In this document: positions 10,401-21,318 of the stretch, in pieces | Position numbering within the stretch: position 1 is the first letter of the stretch | How the letters are laid out: the number at the start of each line of letters is the position of its first letter | Assembly (NCBI GenBank): GCA_016703765.1 | Contig: JADJBL010000026.1 | Span: forward strand, 1-55,818 | Length of the DNA: 55,818 nt | Origin: Saprospirales bacterium | GTDB taxonomy: Bacteria > Bacteroidota > Bacteroidia > Chitinophagales > Saprospiraceae | Direction: 5' to 3' | Notes under the pieces: model-generated | The model's input: the letters and a program-made list of their open reading frames with translations, nothing else | Told to the model about the DNA's origin: nothing | Database searches by the model: none | Made by a program: the position numbers and the translations under genes

Positions 10401-11502
10401 CAGTTATCGGTAACAGTAGCCGGCTGGAGGAAACCCGTCGATTTACAGGGGTTCGGATGCACGCCGGTGATGTTGGCAGGTACGGAGAAGGGAGCGCGAA
10501 CGACCACCGGAGGGGTGCTGTCCACGATCTTGATGATCTGAATATTGTCTTCGCCTTGCGGGTTGCTGGTCACCACCTGTCCGGTACACCAGTCCAGAAC
10601 GGTCCAGGTGCGCACGATCTTGAAGGTGTTGCCGCAGGTAGCCAGGGTTTGGTTGGCATGCGTGTACTGGTAGTTGCAATACTGGCCGACGATTCCGCCG
10701 GGGATACCCGAACCCGTGTTGGACAATACGCTGGGGGTGGTGATGCCCGTGGCATTGATCTCATTGGTGCCGTTTTCCAGCGCCTTCACCGTGGGGTGCA
10801 GGGCCGTGGCGGCAGTGATACCGGGATAGGAAGCGTATTGGGTGCATTCCCACTTGATGTCGTTCGGGAAATCTACGAATGCAGGGCGATTGATGATGAT
10901 GGTTTGCGTACAGGGCGCCGATTGGTTGTCGCTTTCGTCCACCGCGATGAAGGTACGTGTAACGGTCACGTAGCCGCCATTCGGGGAACACTGCGTGGAG
11001 GTGTTGACGTTCTGGTTGACCAGTTCCACCACCGGGCTGAGGTCGCAGTTGTCGTCTGCGTCCGGAAAAGCTACGTTATTGTAGTCGGACGTACAGGGGA
11101 TCGTAACGGTGCCGCTGTAACAAACGGGTGCGGCTTTGTCTTCGATCAGGATCGATCCCCAGCATTTGTTGCCGCTGGGAACGTGGGTAGCCCGAACCGT
11201 GAGGGTTTGACCCAGGTGGGGCTTCCGCTGAAGCTGACGGTGTTGATGCCGGAATACAGCACGTTGATACCGTTCATGACTTCCAGCAGGATGTTGCCCG
11301 GAGGAATGGCGCCTTCCAGGATCATGTCTGCCGTCAGATCGACAGTACACGTTCCGTCAGCGGTCGGATCGACTGAGATCTGCACGTTGTTATTACAGAC
11401 CATCGTCTGTGCAGATACATTTCCTGCGAACAGGAATAGCATCGCAACGGGCAGAGCCAGACAGAAGAGCCGACGCATGCGAGTAAAATTCGTTTTTTCC
11501 AT
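7484..11502 (-). CDS. Multidomain secreted protein with dockerin and cohesin modules and T9SS type A sorting domain (one frameshift)
   Basis: About 1339 residues once a frameshift at 11211-11213 is bridged. Upstream frame: signal peptide (MEKTNFTRMRR..., FAGNVSAQ) ending in GSPTW. Downstream frame: resumes at GQTLTVRATHVPSGNKCW. One G missing from a G-run explains the break. Long repetitive segments with DNC, CPPAQTITCDN and RTWxAxDQNGN motifs fill residues ~100-960. Then come a short SdrB/carboxypeptidase-regulatory-like fold, a dockerin-like pair (DENDGNGVTTYDLVLITRHI and ADANRSNAVTTADMVEIRKI; about 8400-8540 on the map), a cohesin-like domain (~1120-1245, YQFTLNFDKNALELI) and a C-terminal sorting domain (YQNVPNPFHGKTVIGF to MVIVK). 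It heads the cohesin cluster. Confidence 0.87.
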
Positions 11503-11693
11503 GTGATTACGATTTGTGAATTACGGTTTGAATATGATATGGTTTGTAAAAGAAAAAAGCCGCGTTGGGGTGTTTATCGCACAAAATCCGGCCTTTTGGC
11601 ACGAAATTTGGGAGTAGATAAACATAAAATAAACTCGAAATCCGAGGGAAATCCTACTGGAGCAGCGGGTGTGGAGCGGATCGGCACTGCGCA

Positions 11694-11709
11694 CATCTGG
11701 AAACAGATG
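11694..11709. other. GAAA-tetraloop hairpin in the leader
   Basis: Six-bp perfect stem CATCTG/CAGATG enclosing GAAA on the plus strand (TTTC on the minus). On the minus strand it falls within the predicted 5' leader of the dockerin/cohesin mRNA. Function unknown. There is no U-run directly after it, so it is not a standard terminator. Confidence 0.4.
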
Positions 11710-11774
11710 AGTGAGAGCGACAGTGCACGATAGGCTAAATCGTTGCGTTCATGGGATTTCAGTTCACTCGCCAG

Positions 11775-11805
11775 CAAAAGTAAAAACTTCTGAGGGCAAT
11801 TCAAA
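11775..11805 (-). promoter_or_regulatory. Predicted Bacteroidetes promoter for the surface-protein cluster
   Basis: On the minus strand: TTTG at 11805-11802, a 19-nt spacer, then TACTTTTG at 11782-11775, a full match to the Bacteroidetes consensus TTTG/TAnnTTTG. The same 19-nt spacing is found at the tRNA-Leu promoter of this window. The implied start site leaves a leader of about 265 nt before the ATG at 11502. Confidence 0.6.
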
Positions 11806-11954
11806 TACCTTTTTCCGGAAATTACGGTCCGGGAAACGGTTTTTTCGTTGTTTGGACAGGCAAAACCTTTCCGGGACAAAGATATTGGCATTTGGCCTCA
11901 GGTACATACCCACATAAGGGTATTTTATACAATTAGGTGAAACTCATAGGCTGC

Positions 11955-12947
11955 TTATTTTTTCGTATAAGAATCTGATTCCAACACTTTATGCACGTCC
12001 CCCCGGCTAAGGGTATAGGTAAAGCCGGGATGAATGCTGTATGCCCCATGTTCTCCCTCTGTGTTCAAAGCCAGGAAGCACACCTGGAAACCGCCGAAAT
12101 CCTGCTTTTGCACGATCCTCTTTACGGCTTCTTCACAGGCATCTTGTGGGCTCATGCCGTGGCGCATCAATTCGACGACCAGAAAGGAACCCGCCGTTTT
12201 GATCACCGCTTCTCCCAGCCCGGTGGCTGTTGCGGCGCCCACCTCTCCATCCACGAACAAGCCTGCGCCGATGATGGGCGAGTCCCCTACCCTTCCGTGG
12301 AGCTTGAAAGACAATCCGCTCGTGGTACAGGCGCCCGCCAGTTTTCCATTTTTGTCAAGGGCCACCATGCCGATGGTATCGTGCCGCTCCCGGTTGATCT
12401 CGGTTTTGAAGATGCGCTCCTTTTTCCATTCCTCCCAGGCTTTGCGGGCTTCGTCGGTGAGCAGGTTTTGCTTCCGGAAGCCCTCCGAAAGCGCAAAATC
12501 CTGTGCGCCTTCCCCAGCCAGCAACACATGGGGCGTGTTTTCCATCACCCTGCGCGCCACCGAAACGGGGTGCATGATCTCCTCCAGGAAACAAACCCCT
12601 CCGCAGTTGCCCGCGGCGTCCATGATACAGGCGTCGAGGGTCACTTTGCCTTCCCGGTCCGGCAATCCGCCGTATCCGACCGAGTTGATCGAGGGGTCCG
12701 CCTCGACGACCTTGACGCCCGATTCCACCGCATCCAGGCTGCTGCCTCCGGACTCCAGGGTCCTCCAGGCCTCCTTGTTTGCCGCCAATCCGAAATCCCA
12801 GGTGGACAATACAACAGGCTCCTCCTTTGAAGAACCGGCCTTGGGACGCCAGGAGCCGGCGAAAGGTAACGCGAACAGCGATTTTTTCAGCCCCAGAAGC
12901 GCAGTGAGTAGCGCAGTTTTTTGAAGGAAGGAGCGGCGGTTAAGCAT
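11955..12947 (-). CDS. N4-(beta-N-acetylglucosaminyl)-L-asparaginase (glycosylasparaginase)
   Basis: 330 residues, the normal length for this Ntn-hydrolase family, which cleaves the GlcNAc-Asn bond of N-glycan remnants and matures by self-cleavage before a catalytic threonine. That threonine is visible as T191 in RHDTIGMVAL, followed by ACTTSG and the substrate-binding GRVGDSPIIGAG and ATGLGEA segments. The N-terminus (LNRRSFLQKTALLTALLG) is a twin-arginine signal, implying export after folding. Upstream of the start lies a GTTGAAAA repeat element, so no clean promoter could be picked out. It may act in glycoprotein scavenging. Confidence 0.93.
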   Translation of the reverse strand: MLNRRSFLQKTALLTALLGLKKSLFALPFAGSWRPKAGSSKEEPVVLSTWDFGLAANKEAWRTLESGGSSLDAVESGVKVVEADPSINSVGYGGLPDREGKVTLDACIMDAAGNCGGVCFLEEIMHPVSVARRVMENTPHVLLAGEGAQDFALSEGFRKQNLLTDEARKAWEEWKKERIFKTEINRERHDTIGMVALDKNGKLAGACTTSGLSFKLHGRVGDSPIIGAGLFVDGEVGAATATGLGEAVIKTAGSFLVVELMRHGMSPQDACEEAVKRIVQKQDFGGFQVCFLALNTEGEHGAYSIHPGFTYTLSRGDVHKVLESDSYTKK

Positions 12948-12954
12948 TTATTTT

Positions 12955-13200
12955 AGTTGAAAAGTTGAAAGGTTGAAAGGTTGAAAAGTTGAAAAGTTGA
13001 AAAGTTGAAATAATTCTTTTGGCTCGCCAAAGGTTTCGCTGTGGGGTCTGGACTGTCTGCAGTCTCCGGTGAAAACATTATAACAAACCCCGCCAAGGAA
13101 AAAATTCGGGTCGGAGACCCTCACGAGCAAAAGTTGAAATCGCTCTTTTTGGCGAAGCCAAAAAGGCTTCCATTAAACTTTAAACTTTTCAACTTTTCAA

Positions 13201-13205
<5 letters not shown>
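12955..13205. repeat. Repeat element with inverted GTTGAAAA arrays, copy 1
   Basis: Left end (12955-13008): TAGTTGAAAAGTTGAAAGG and further GTTGAAA(A/G) octamers. Right end (about 13180-13205): ACTTTTCAACTTTTCAACTA in inverted orientation, whose outer TAG is the fadH stop codon. Just inside each end lie small hairpins, TTTGGC/GCCAAA on the left and CTTTTTGGC-GAA-GCCAAAAAG on the right. The centre contains a 22-bp word (13109-13130) repeated at 15273-15294. The same ends and inner hairpin occur at 52438-52546. Confidence 0.75.
13109..13130 (+). repeat. 22-bp direct repeat, copy 1 (starts GGTCGGAGACCC)
   Basis: Identical over 22 bp to 15273-15294, same orientation. It contains the small palindromic core GGTCGGAGACC. 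The two copies flank fadH. Function unknown; it resembles dispersed REP-like words. Confidence 0.7.
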
Positions 13206-15235
<2,030 letters not shown>

Positions 15236-15272
15236 TTACTTACCTATTGTAACCTTCTTGAAAAATCGCTGT

Positions 15273-15294
15273 GGTCGGAGACCCTCACGAGCAA
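15273..15294 (+). repeat. 22-bp direct repeat, copy 2 (starts GGTCGGAGACCC)
   Basis: Second copy of the word at 13109-13130, here in the divergent spacer between fadH and the beta-barrel/Ig-repeat gene. Both copies continue beyond the identity with AT-rich sequence. Confidence 0.7.
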
Positions 15295-15400
15295 TTTCTT
15301 CGCGTCTTTGCGGTTCATTCTTGAAATTTAGTTTACGTCAATATACGGATCGAAAATTACAGAAATTTTAAAAATCGGAACAAATACCTTTAGGCCAGGA

Positions 15401-17851
15401 ATGCCAAAACCAGCCTCCATGAAATTCCAACCCCTTCGAATACTCCTTGCAGGGCTACTTGCCCTCTTCTTTTTTCAGGCCGTTCAGGCCCAAAGTAGCG
15501 CGTACGACAAGCTCCAGCGCGGATACGTCACGCTGGGCCTAAACGGTGGCTTGTCCTACCAGACGAGCGAGGTCCAGGCCAGGTATAACGGCTACGGGCT
15601 GGGGCTTACCCTCGCCAAAAACCTATGGTACCACGCCGCCTCCCCCATTACGGTGGATATACGCGGCCGCTTCCTCTACGCCCGCCAATACGGACTGGAC
15701 GGAGTCCGATCCCTGGACATCGCGGACAATATCGGGCTCAACGGGTCCTTCGGACTCGATTACCTGGACTACCCGGCCAACCTGGGCGTCTCCCAGGGAT
15801 TCGTATATCACAATTATCGTACCACACTCGGCGAGCTGGCGGCGGAAGCCGTATTTTCCTGGCATACCAACCGCCTTGGCCCCGGAATATTTTTCTCCCT
15901 GTACGGCGGCGCAGGGCTCGACTATTTTGTCCCCCGCATCGACCAGGCCAACGCCTCGGGAGCGGAATACTACGAGGAATATGCCCAGTTGGATGGCAGC
16001 AAGGGCAAAAACCGGCGCGAGTTGCTAAACTCCATCCTGGACGGCAATTACGAAACCATCCCCGACAATTTTCCCGTGTCGGGGGAAACGGATTTTGTCC
16101 TCTCCCTGGGCGCAGAAGTGGGCATCCAGCTGAACCACCGATTTGCGGTCTCCCTGGGCCATCGGGTCACCTTCAGCGGCAATAACCTTCTCGACGGGCA
16201 CCAGTGGGAAGATAGCAAGGGCGATTTGTACCACTACACCAACCTCGGCCTCCACTGGACGCTCCAGTCCGGGGCGAAAAAAGAAAAGGGCAAAGGCCCC
16301 GATATATCCATTATTGTACCCTCGCAAAGGCCTTATCACTCCAACACCTCCTCCGGCCAGGTGAAAGCCCGCATCACCAATGTACAAAGTGCGGCGGACA
16401 TCATTTGCACCGTAAACGGGCAGCGCATGCCCTTCGATTATTACGGAGGAGATTTCGCGCTTTCCTTCCCCTTGCGGAAAGGGAAAAACGACGTCAATAT
16501 CCAGGCTTCCAACCCCTACGGCAGGGATTTGGAGACCGTGACCATTTATTACCAGACCGGAGGGTCGGACTATATTCCGCCCGCTCCTTCGCCTGGTCCC
16601 GTGCCGCCGCCCGCCCCACCGGCCCCGCCAGCTCCGATTCCATCGCCGGCGCCCCCTCCGCCCTCGGGCTCAAAACCCACGGTCAAGATCGAGCAGCCCG
16701 CCACCCAATTGGTCACCCAAAAGCCCACGGCCTCGGTCAAGGCCGTCCTGAAAGGGGTCGGAAAGGCTTCGGACATTACCTTTCTGGCCAATGGCCAAAA
16801 AGTGACCGGTTTCGATTACAACCCTTCCACGGGGGTGCTCACCCATTTGCTGCCTTTGAAAGAAGGCCAAAACACCATTTCCATCAAGGGAACCAACACC
16901 TATGGCAGCGCGGAGGCATCGGTAAAAGTCACCTTTGAAAAGCCCGTACCTCCCCCTCCACCGCCTCCTCCTCCGCCCCCCGCGCCGAAAAAGCCGCTGG
17001 TGGACATCACCCAACCCGACGATAAAACAGTGGTGGCCATGCCCTCTGTAGAGGTCCGGGCCACGCTGAAAAACATAGTCCGAAAAGACCAGATCACCTT
17101 TATTGTCAACAACAGCAGCACCGGCAATTTTACGTTTTCCAACGGTATGTTCCTGGCTACCGCCCCCCTTCGCTCGGGCGACAACAGTATCCTCATCCGC
17201 GTCAAAAACGACGACGGTCAGGCCGAAGACGCGATCCAGGTGAGCTATCGCGTGCCGCCGCCTCCTACGCCGGAGAAACCGGAGATCCGGTTCACCCAGC
17301 CGTCCCAACCGGGCGCCGGCTCGATAAAAGCCTCCTACACGGTCAAAGCCACGGTCAGCCGGGTGGAGGAGGCCGGGGATATCGCGTTCAAGATGAACGG
17401 CAAAGAAATGAAGGGCTTTCAATTCGATCCGGAAAGCGGGCTTTTTGCCATCAATGTCACCCTCGCTGAGGGCCAGAACGACTTCGAGCTCAGCGCGAAC
17501 AATGCCGGGGGAAGCGCAGCGGCGCGCACTTCCGTCAATTTAAAGAAGCCGGACGTGATCTCCCCGGGCGAGAAGCCCACGATCGACATCACTTCCATTT
17601 CTCAACCGGCCAGCAATCCGCTCAACCCCAACGTGGCGACCAGCTCGATGAAGGCCCTGATCACCGGCATCACCCGAAAGGAGCAGATCCTGTTTACCGT
17701 AAATGGTAACGCGGTGACCGATTTTACCTTCGACCCGGAAACCGGCGCTTTTTCGACCACCCTGATCCTGACGCGCGGCAGCAATGCCATAGTCCTCAAA
17801 GCCACCAATCGCATCGGGAGCGCAGAGGAGAGGCGGACGATTGAGTTTTAA
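15401..17851 (+). CDS. Outer-membrane protein: N-terminal barrel plus repeated Ig-like domains
   Basis: 816 residues from the first ATG, but the ATG at 15419 (MKFQPLRILLAGLLALFFFQ) gives a standard signal peptide ending VQAQ. A TACCTTTA -7-like box at 15385-15392 also leaves too little leader for the first ATG. Residues ~30-290 look like an outer-membrane beta-barrel (YVTLGLNGGLSYQT; VSLGHRVTFSGNN). Five ~95-residue repeats follow with the pattern VKAxLxGVxxxxxITFxxNG, FxxxxxTGxF and LxxGxNxIxIxxxNxxG. They are separated by proline-rich linkers, including one run of eleven prolines. I do not recognise a named family for the whole. It is 9 bp upstream of the next outer-membrane gene. Confidence 0.8.
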   Translation: MPKPASMKFQPLRILLAGLLALFFFQAVQAQSSAYDKLQRGYVTLGLNGGLSYQTSEVQARYNGYGLGLTLAKNLWYHAASPITVDIRGRFLYARQYGLDGVRSLDIADNIGLNGSFGLDYLDYPANLGVSQGFVYHNYRTTLGELAAEAVFSWHTNRLGPGIFFSLYGGAGLDYFVPRIDQANASGAEYYEEYAQLDGSKGKNRRELLNSILDGNYETIPDNFPVSGETDFVLSLGAEVGIQLNHRFAVSLGHRVTFSGNNLLDGHQWEDSKGDLYHYTNLGLHWTLQSGAKKEKGKGPDISIIVPSQRPYHSNTSSGQVKARITNVQSAADIICTVNGQRMPFDYYGGDFALSFPLRKGKNDVNIQASNPYGRDLETVTIYYQTGGSDYIPPAPSPGPVPPPAPPAPPAPIPSPAPPPPSGSKPTVKIEQPATQLVTQKPTASVKAVLKGVGKASDITFLANGQKVTGFDYNPSTGVLTHLLPLKEGQNTISIKGTNTYGSAEASVKVTFEKPVPPPPPPPPPPPAPKKPLVDITQPDDKTVVAMPSVEVRATLKNIVRKDQITFIVNNSSTGNFTFSNGMFLATAPLRSGDNSILIRVKNDDGQAEDAIQVSYRVPPPPTPEKPEIRFTQPSQPGAGSIKASYTVKATVSRVEEAGDIAFKMNGKEMKGFQFDPESGLFAINVTLAEGQNDFELSANNAGGSAAARTSVNLKKPDVISPGEKPTIDITSISQPASNPLNPNVATSSMKALITGITRKEQILFTVNGNAVTDFTFDPETGAFSTTLILTRGSNAIVLKATNRIGSAEERRTIEF

Positions 17852-17860
17852 GAATATAAA

Positions 17861-20800
17861 GTGTTTAAAAATTATCTGTTACTGGCGGGATGCTGTTTCC
17901 TGGCGGCCCAGGCCTGGGGGCAATCCAGTTTGCGGGACACAGGGCTGGAATGGACGCCCGGATGGCAAACGCTCGACAGCCTGCCCGTCCTTCCGGCCAG
18001 CGTGCGCGTCTGGTATGCAGATACCGTGCTGATCAGTCCGATATACTACACGGTGAAGGATCGCTCCATCCGTTTTCACGAGGAGGCCCCCGTCCCACCC
18101 GGCGCCGGGGTATGGGTGGTTTACCGGGTGCTGCCCTGGGACCCCTCCGCACCGCTGGCCCGCATCAACCAGGGCGATCCGGAAACCAGGCCCCGGCTGG
18201 AATACGAACCCTTCGAACCCCAGGCCGGAATACTCCCCTCCTACCAGGGCCTCGATTACAACGGAACCTTTGCCAGGGGGATCTCCTTCGGCAACCGCCA
18301 AAACCTCGTGCTCAACTCCCGCTTCAACCTCCAGATGAACGGCATGATCGGCGACGGCATCGAGGTACAGGCAGCCCTGAGCGACGAGAATATACCCATC
18401 CAGCCGGAGGGCAATACGCAGCAGCTCAGCGAAATAGACCGGGTATTCATCCAATTGAAAAAGGAAACAGTTTTCTCACCGCCGGCGATTACGAACTGCA
18501 ACGGCCCTCCGGGTATTTTATGAATTACCTCAAAAAGCTGCAAGGCGCCACCTTCGACCACCAGGGCGCCTTTTCGGAGGGGAAAGTGCAATTCAGGACC
18601 CGGGCCAGCGTGGCCGTGGCGCGCGGGAAATTTGCCCGAAACACCATCCAGGGAGTGGAGGGCAACCAGGGGCCCTACCGCCTGCAAGGCGCCAACGGGG
18701 AGCGCTTCATCCTCATCCTGGCGGGCACGGAAAAGGTCTTTATCGACGGCCAGCTCGCACAGCGCGGGCTCGACGCCGACTACGTCATCGACTACAACCG
18801 GGGCGACATCACCTTCAGCAACCGGCGCCTGATCACCAAAGATATCCGGATCATCGTGGAGTTTGAATACAACGACCAGCGATACTCCCGCTCGCTCTAC
18901 GCATGGAGCTCCAACCTCGAATCCGGCCGCTGGAAAGGCCATCTCCACCTCTACTCAGAGCAGGATGGGCGAAGGGCCGTGGGGGAAGATCTCCTTACGC
19001 CAGAGCAGATCGAGATCTTGCGCCAGGCGGGAGACGACCCCCTCAAAGCCGTCGTGCCCGGCATTGACACCCTGGGCGCCAACCCCGACCCGATCAGCTA
19101 CCGGCTCACGGATACCCTGGTCAACGGGGTCTTTTACCCCGATGTGCTGGTGTTTCATCCTCCCACCGGCTCGGACCCGCCCCTGTACATCGCCCGCTTT
19201 TCGGACCTGGGCGAGGGCCGCGGGAACTACATCCGCCTCAATTCCAACGCCAACGGCTTCGTGTACGCCTGGGTGGCGCCCGACCCCCTGCAAGGCCCGC
19301 AGGGCAGGTACGAGCCGCTCATCCAGCTGACTCCGCCGGAGCAATTGCGGCTGTTCAGCGCCGGGGCGAGTTATCAACTATCAAAGGAAGGGCGGATCGA
19401 ATGGGAGGGCGCGGCCAGCTACCGCGACCGAAACCGGTTTTCCACCCTCGACAAAGGCGACGACTGGGGCATCGCCGGTATGAGCGCCTACCGCGACCGC
19501 TACCAGCTGGGCAAGGGCTGGGATGCCCGGGTCGATGCGCAATACGAGTGGACCAACCCCTTTTTCCGCCCCCTTAACCCCTACCGCAGCCCCGAGTTTA
19601 GCCGCGACTGGAACCTGTCCAATACCCTCACCGGGATGCAACACCTCGGGAGCGCCGGCTTTCTGATCGGCCACGATTCCCTGGGCTTGCAAACCTCCTA
19701 CCAGGCCGGGGCATTTTTTCAACCCGAGCTCTACGAAGGTTGGCGCCACAACGGGCGGATCGCCTGGAAACGGCCGACCCTGGACCTCGAAATAAGGGCC
19801 AACTACCTGGAGAGCCGTGGAACGGAGGAGGAAACACGGTTTTTCAGGCCCAATTTTATGGTGGAAAAGCGCTTTCCCGGATTGAAGGACTGGGGCCTCG
19901 GCGCCTACGGCGAGCGGGAACAGAACAGGCGGCAATCGACTGGCGCCGATACGCTTTCCGGAACGAGTTTTTACTACGACCTTTTCCGGGTGTATGTGAA
20001 AAGCCCGGAGTCCGAAAAGGCGCAAACGACCCTGACTTACATCGAGCGCAGCGATTTTGCGCCGGAAGGGCTGGATTTTTCCCGCTCTACCCGGGCGCGG
20101 GAGATGAAATGGGAAGGCGCCTGGCAGGCGGGCCGGAGCTCGCGGCTGGGCTGGGACCTCCATTACCGCAAGCTTCAAATCAGCGACACCTCCCTGGTCG
20201 CCCAGGAGCCCGCGGAAACCTATTTGGGCAGGGTCGATTACAACCTTCAACTCTTCAAGGGCGCTATCCGGTATCAAACAAATTACCAAATCGGCTCGGG
20301 GCAGGAGCAAAAGCTCTTTTTCATCTTCCGGCCCGTGATCGACGGGGCCGGTATCTATCAGCATATCGACTTCAACGGCGACGGGCAGGAGCAGGTCAAC
20401 GAATTCGTCATCGCGCCCAATCCCGACGAGGGCACCCACGACCGGATCATCGTCTATTCCAATGAATTCATCCGGACCAACAACGTACTGTTCAACCAAA
20501 GCCTGCGGCTGGAGCCGAGGGCGGTGTGGTTTGGAGAAAAAGGGGGAAAGAAATTCCTCAGCCGGTTTTCGAGCTCGGCGACCTGGCAGATCACCCGGAA
20601 TGTGCGCGACCTGGAAGGGGTTTCTCCCTGGAATCCGTTCCAACTGGATCTGACCGATACGGCGCTGGTCTCCACCCGCACCCTGCTGCAAAACACCCTC
20701 GCATTCAACCAGAACAGCCCGATTTACGATCTTCAGGCGAGCTGGACCGACCAGCAGAGCAAGCTCATCCTCACCACGGGACTGGAGGGACGGCGCACCA

Positions 20801-21318
20801 TCGAACAATCCCTGAGGGGGCGCTGGAACTTGAGCAAGGCGCTGAGCCTGCAAGCCTCGGCCGCACAGGGAAAGCGTTTCAGCGAAAGGGAATCCTTTGC
20901 GGACCAGAACTACGAGATCCGCTTTTTCAAGGTGGAGCCGAAGCTAAACTGGCTTCCCTCCCCCGCTTTTCGCAGCGTGCTCGGGTATCGGTACGAACAA
21001 TCCGAAAACCTGCTGGGGTTAAAGGAACAGGCCGTTTTCCACGACTTCAAATTGGAAAGCTCCTACAACCAGAGCAGCAAGACCTCCATCCGCCTCAACC
21101 TGAGTTTCGTCCGGGTGAAATTCGACGGAGAGGCCAACTCCGCCGTGGGTTTTGCCTTCCTCAACGGCCTCCAGAACGGCCTCAACTACCTCTGGGGGCT
21201 CGGGCTCGACCGCCAATTGGCCAAAAACATCCGCCTGAGCCTCAGCTACGAGGGCCGAAAAACCGGCCTCGCCAAAGTGGTCCACGCCGGACGGGCTCAA
21301 ATGGCCGCTACATTTTAA
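17861..21318 (+). CDS. Large predicted outer-membrane beta-barrel protein (one frameshift)
   Basis: About 1152 residues after joining two frames. The first (signal peptide MFKNYLLLAGCCFLAAQAWGQ) reads to FIQLKKE. The second resumes at NSFLTAGDYELQRPSGYF. One G missing at 18463-18464 explains the break (KKGNSFLTAG). A middle segment GPYRLQG, YVIDYNRGDITFSNRRLITKD resembles short modules seen in SprA-type cell-surface proteins. The remaining ~750 residues are rich in alternating aromatic/polar strands (YRDRYQLGKGWDARVDAQYEW) typical of large beta-barrels. No TonB plug was recognised. The gene overlaps the convergent ThuA fusion gene by 11 bp at the 3' end. Function unknown; the adjacent Ig-repeat barrel gene suggests a joint envelope role. 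Confidence 0.75.

Larger units (their letters stand above)
11503..11954. other. Intergenic region and long leader of the surface cluster
   Basis: 452 bp without a credible gene. It holds a Bacteroidetes-type minus-strand promoter (11775-11805), a second minus-strand -7-like match CAAAGATA (11877-11884) without a clear -33 partner, and a perfect hairpin CATCTG-GAAA-CAGATG (11694-11709). The predicted leader of the dockerin/cohesin gene is about 265 nt. The glycosylasparaginase gene on the far side ends at 11955, so its transcript may run into this region. Confidence 0.55.
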
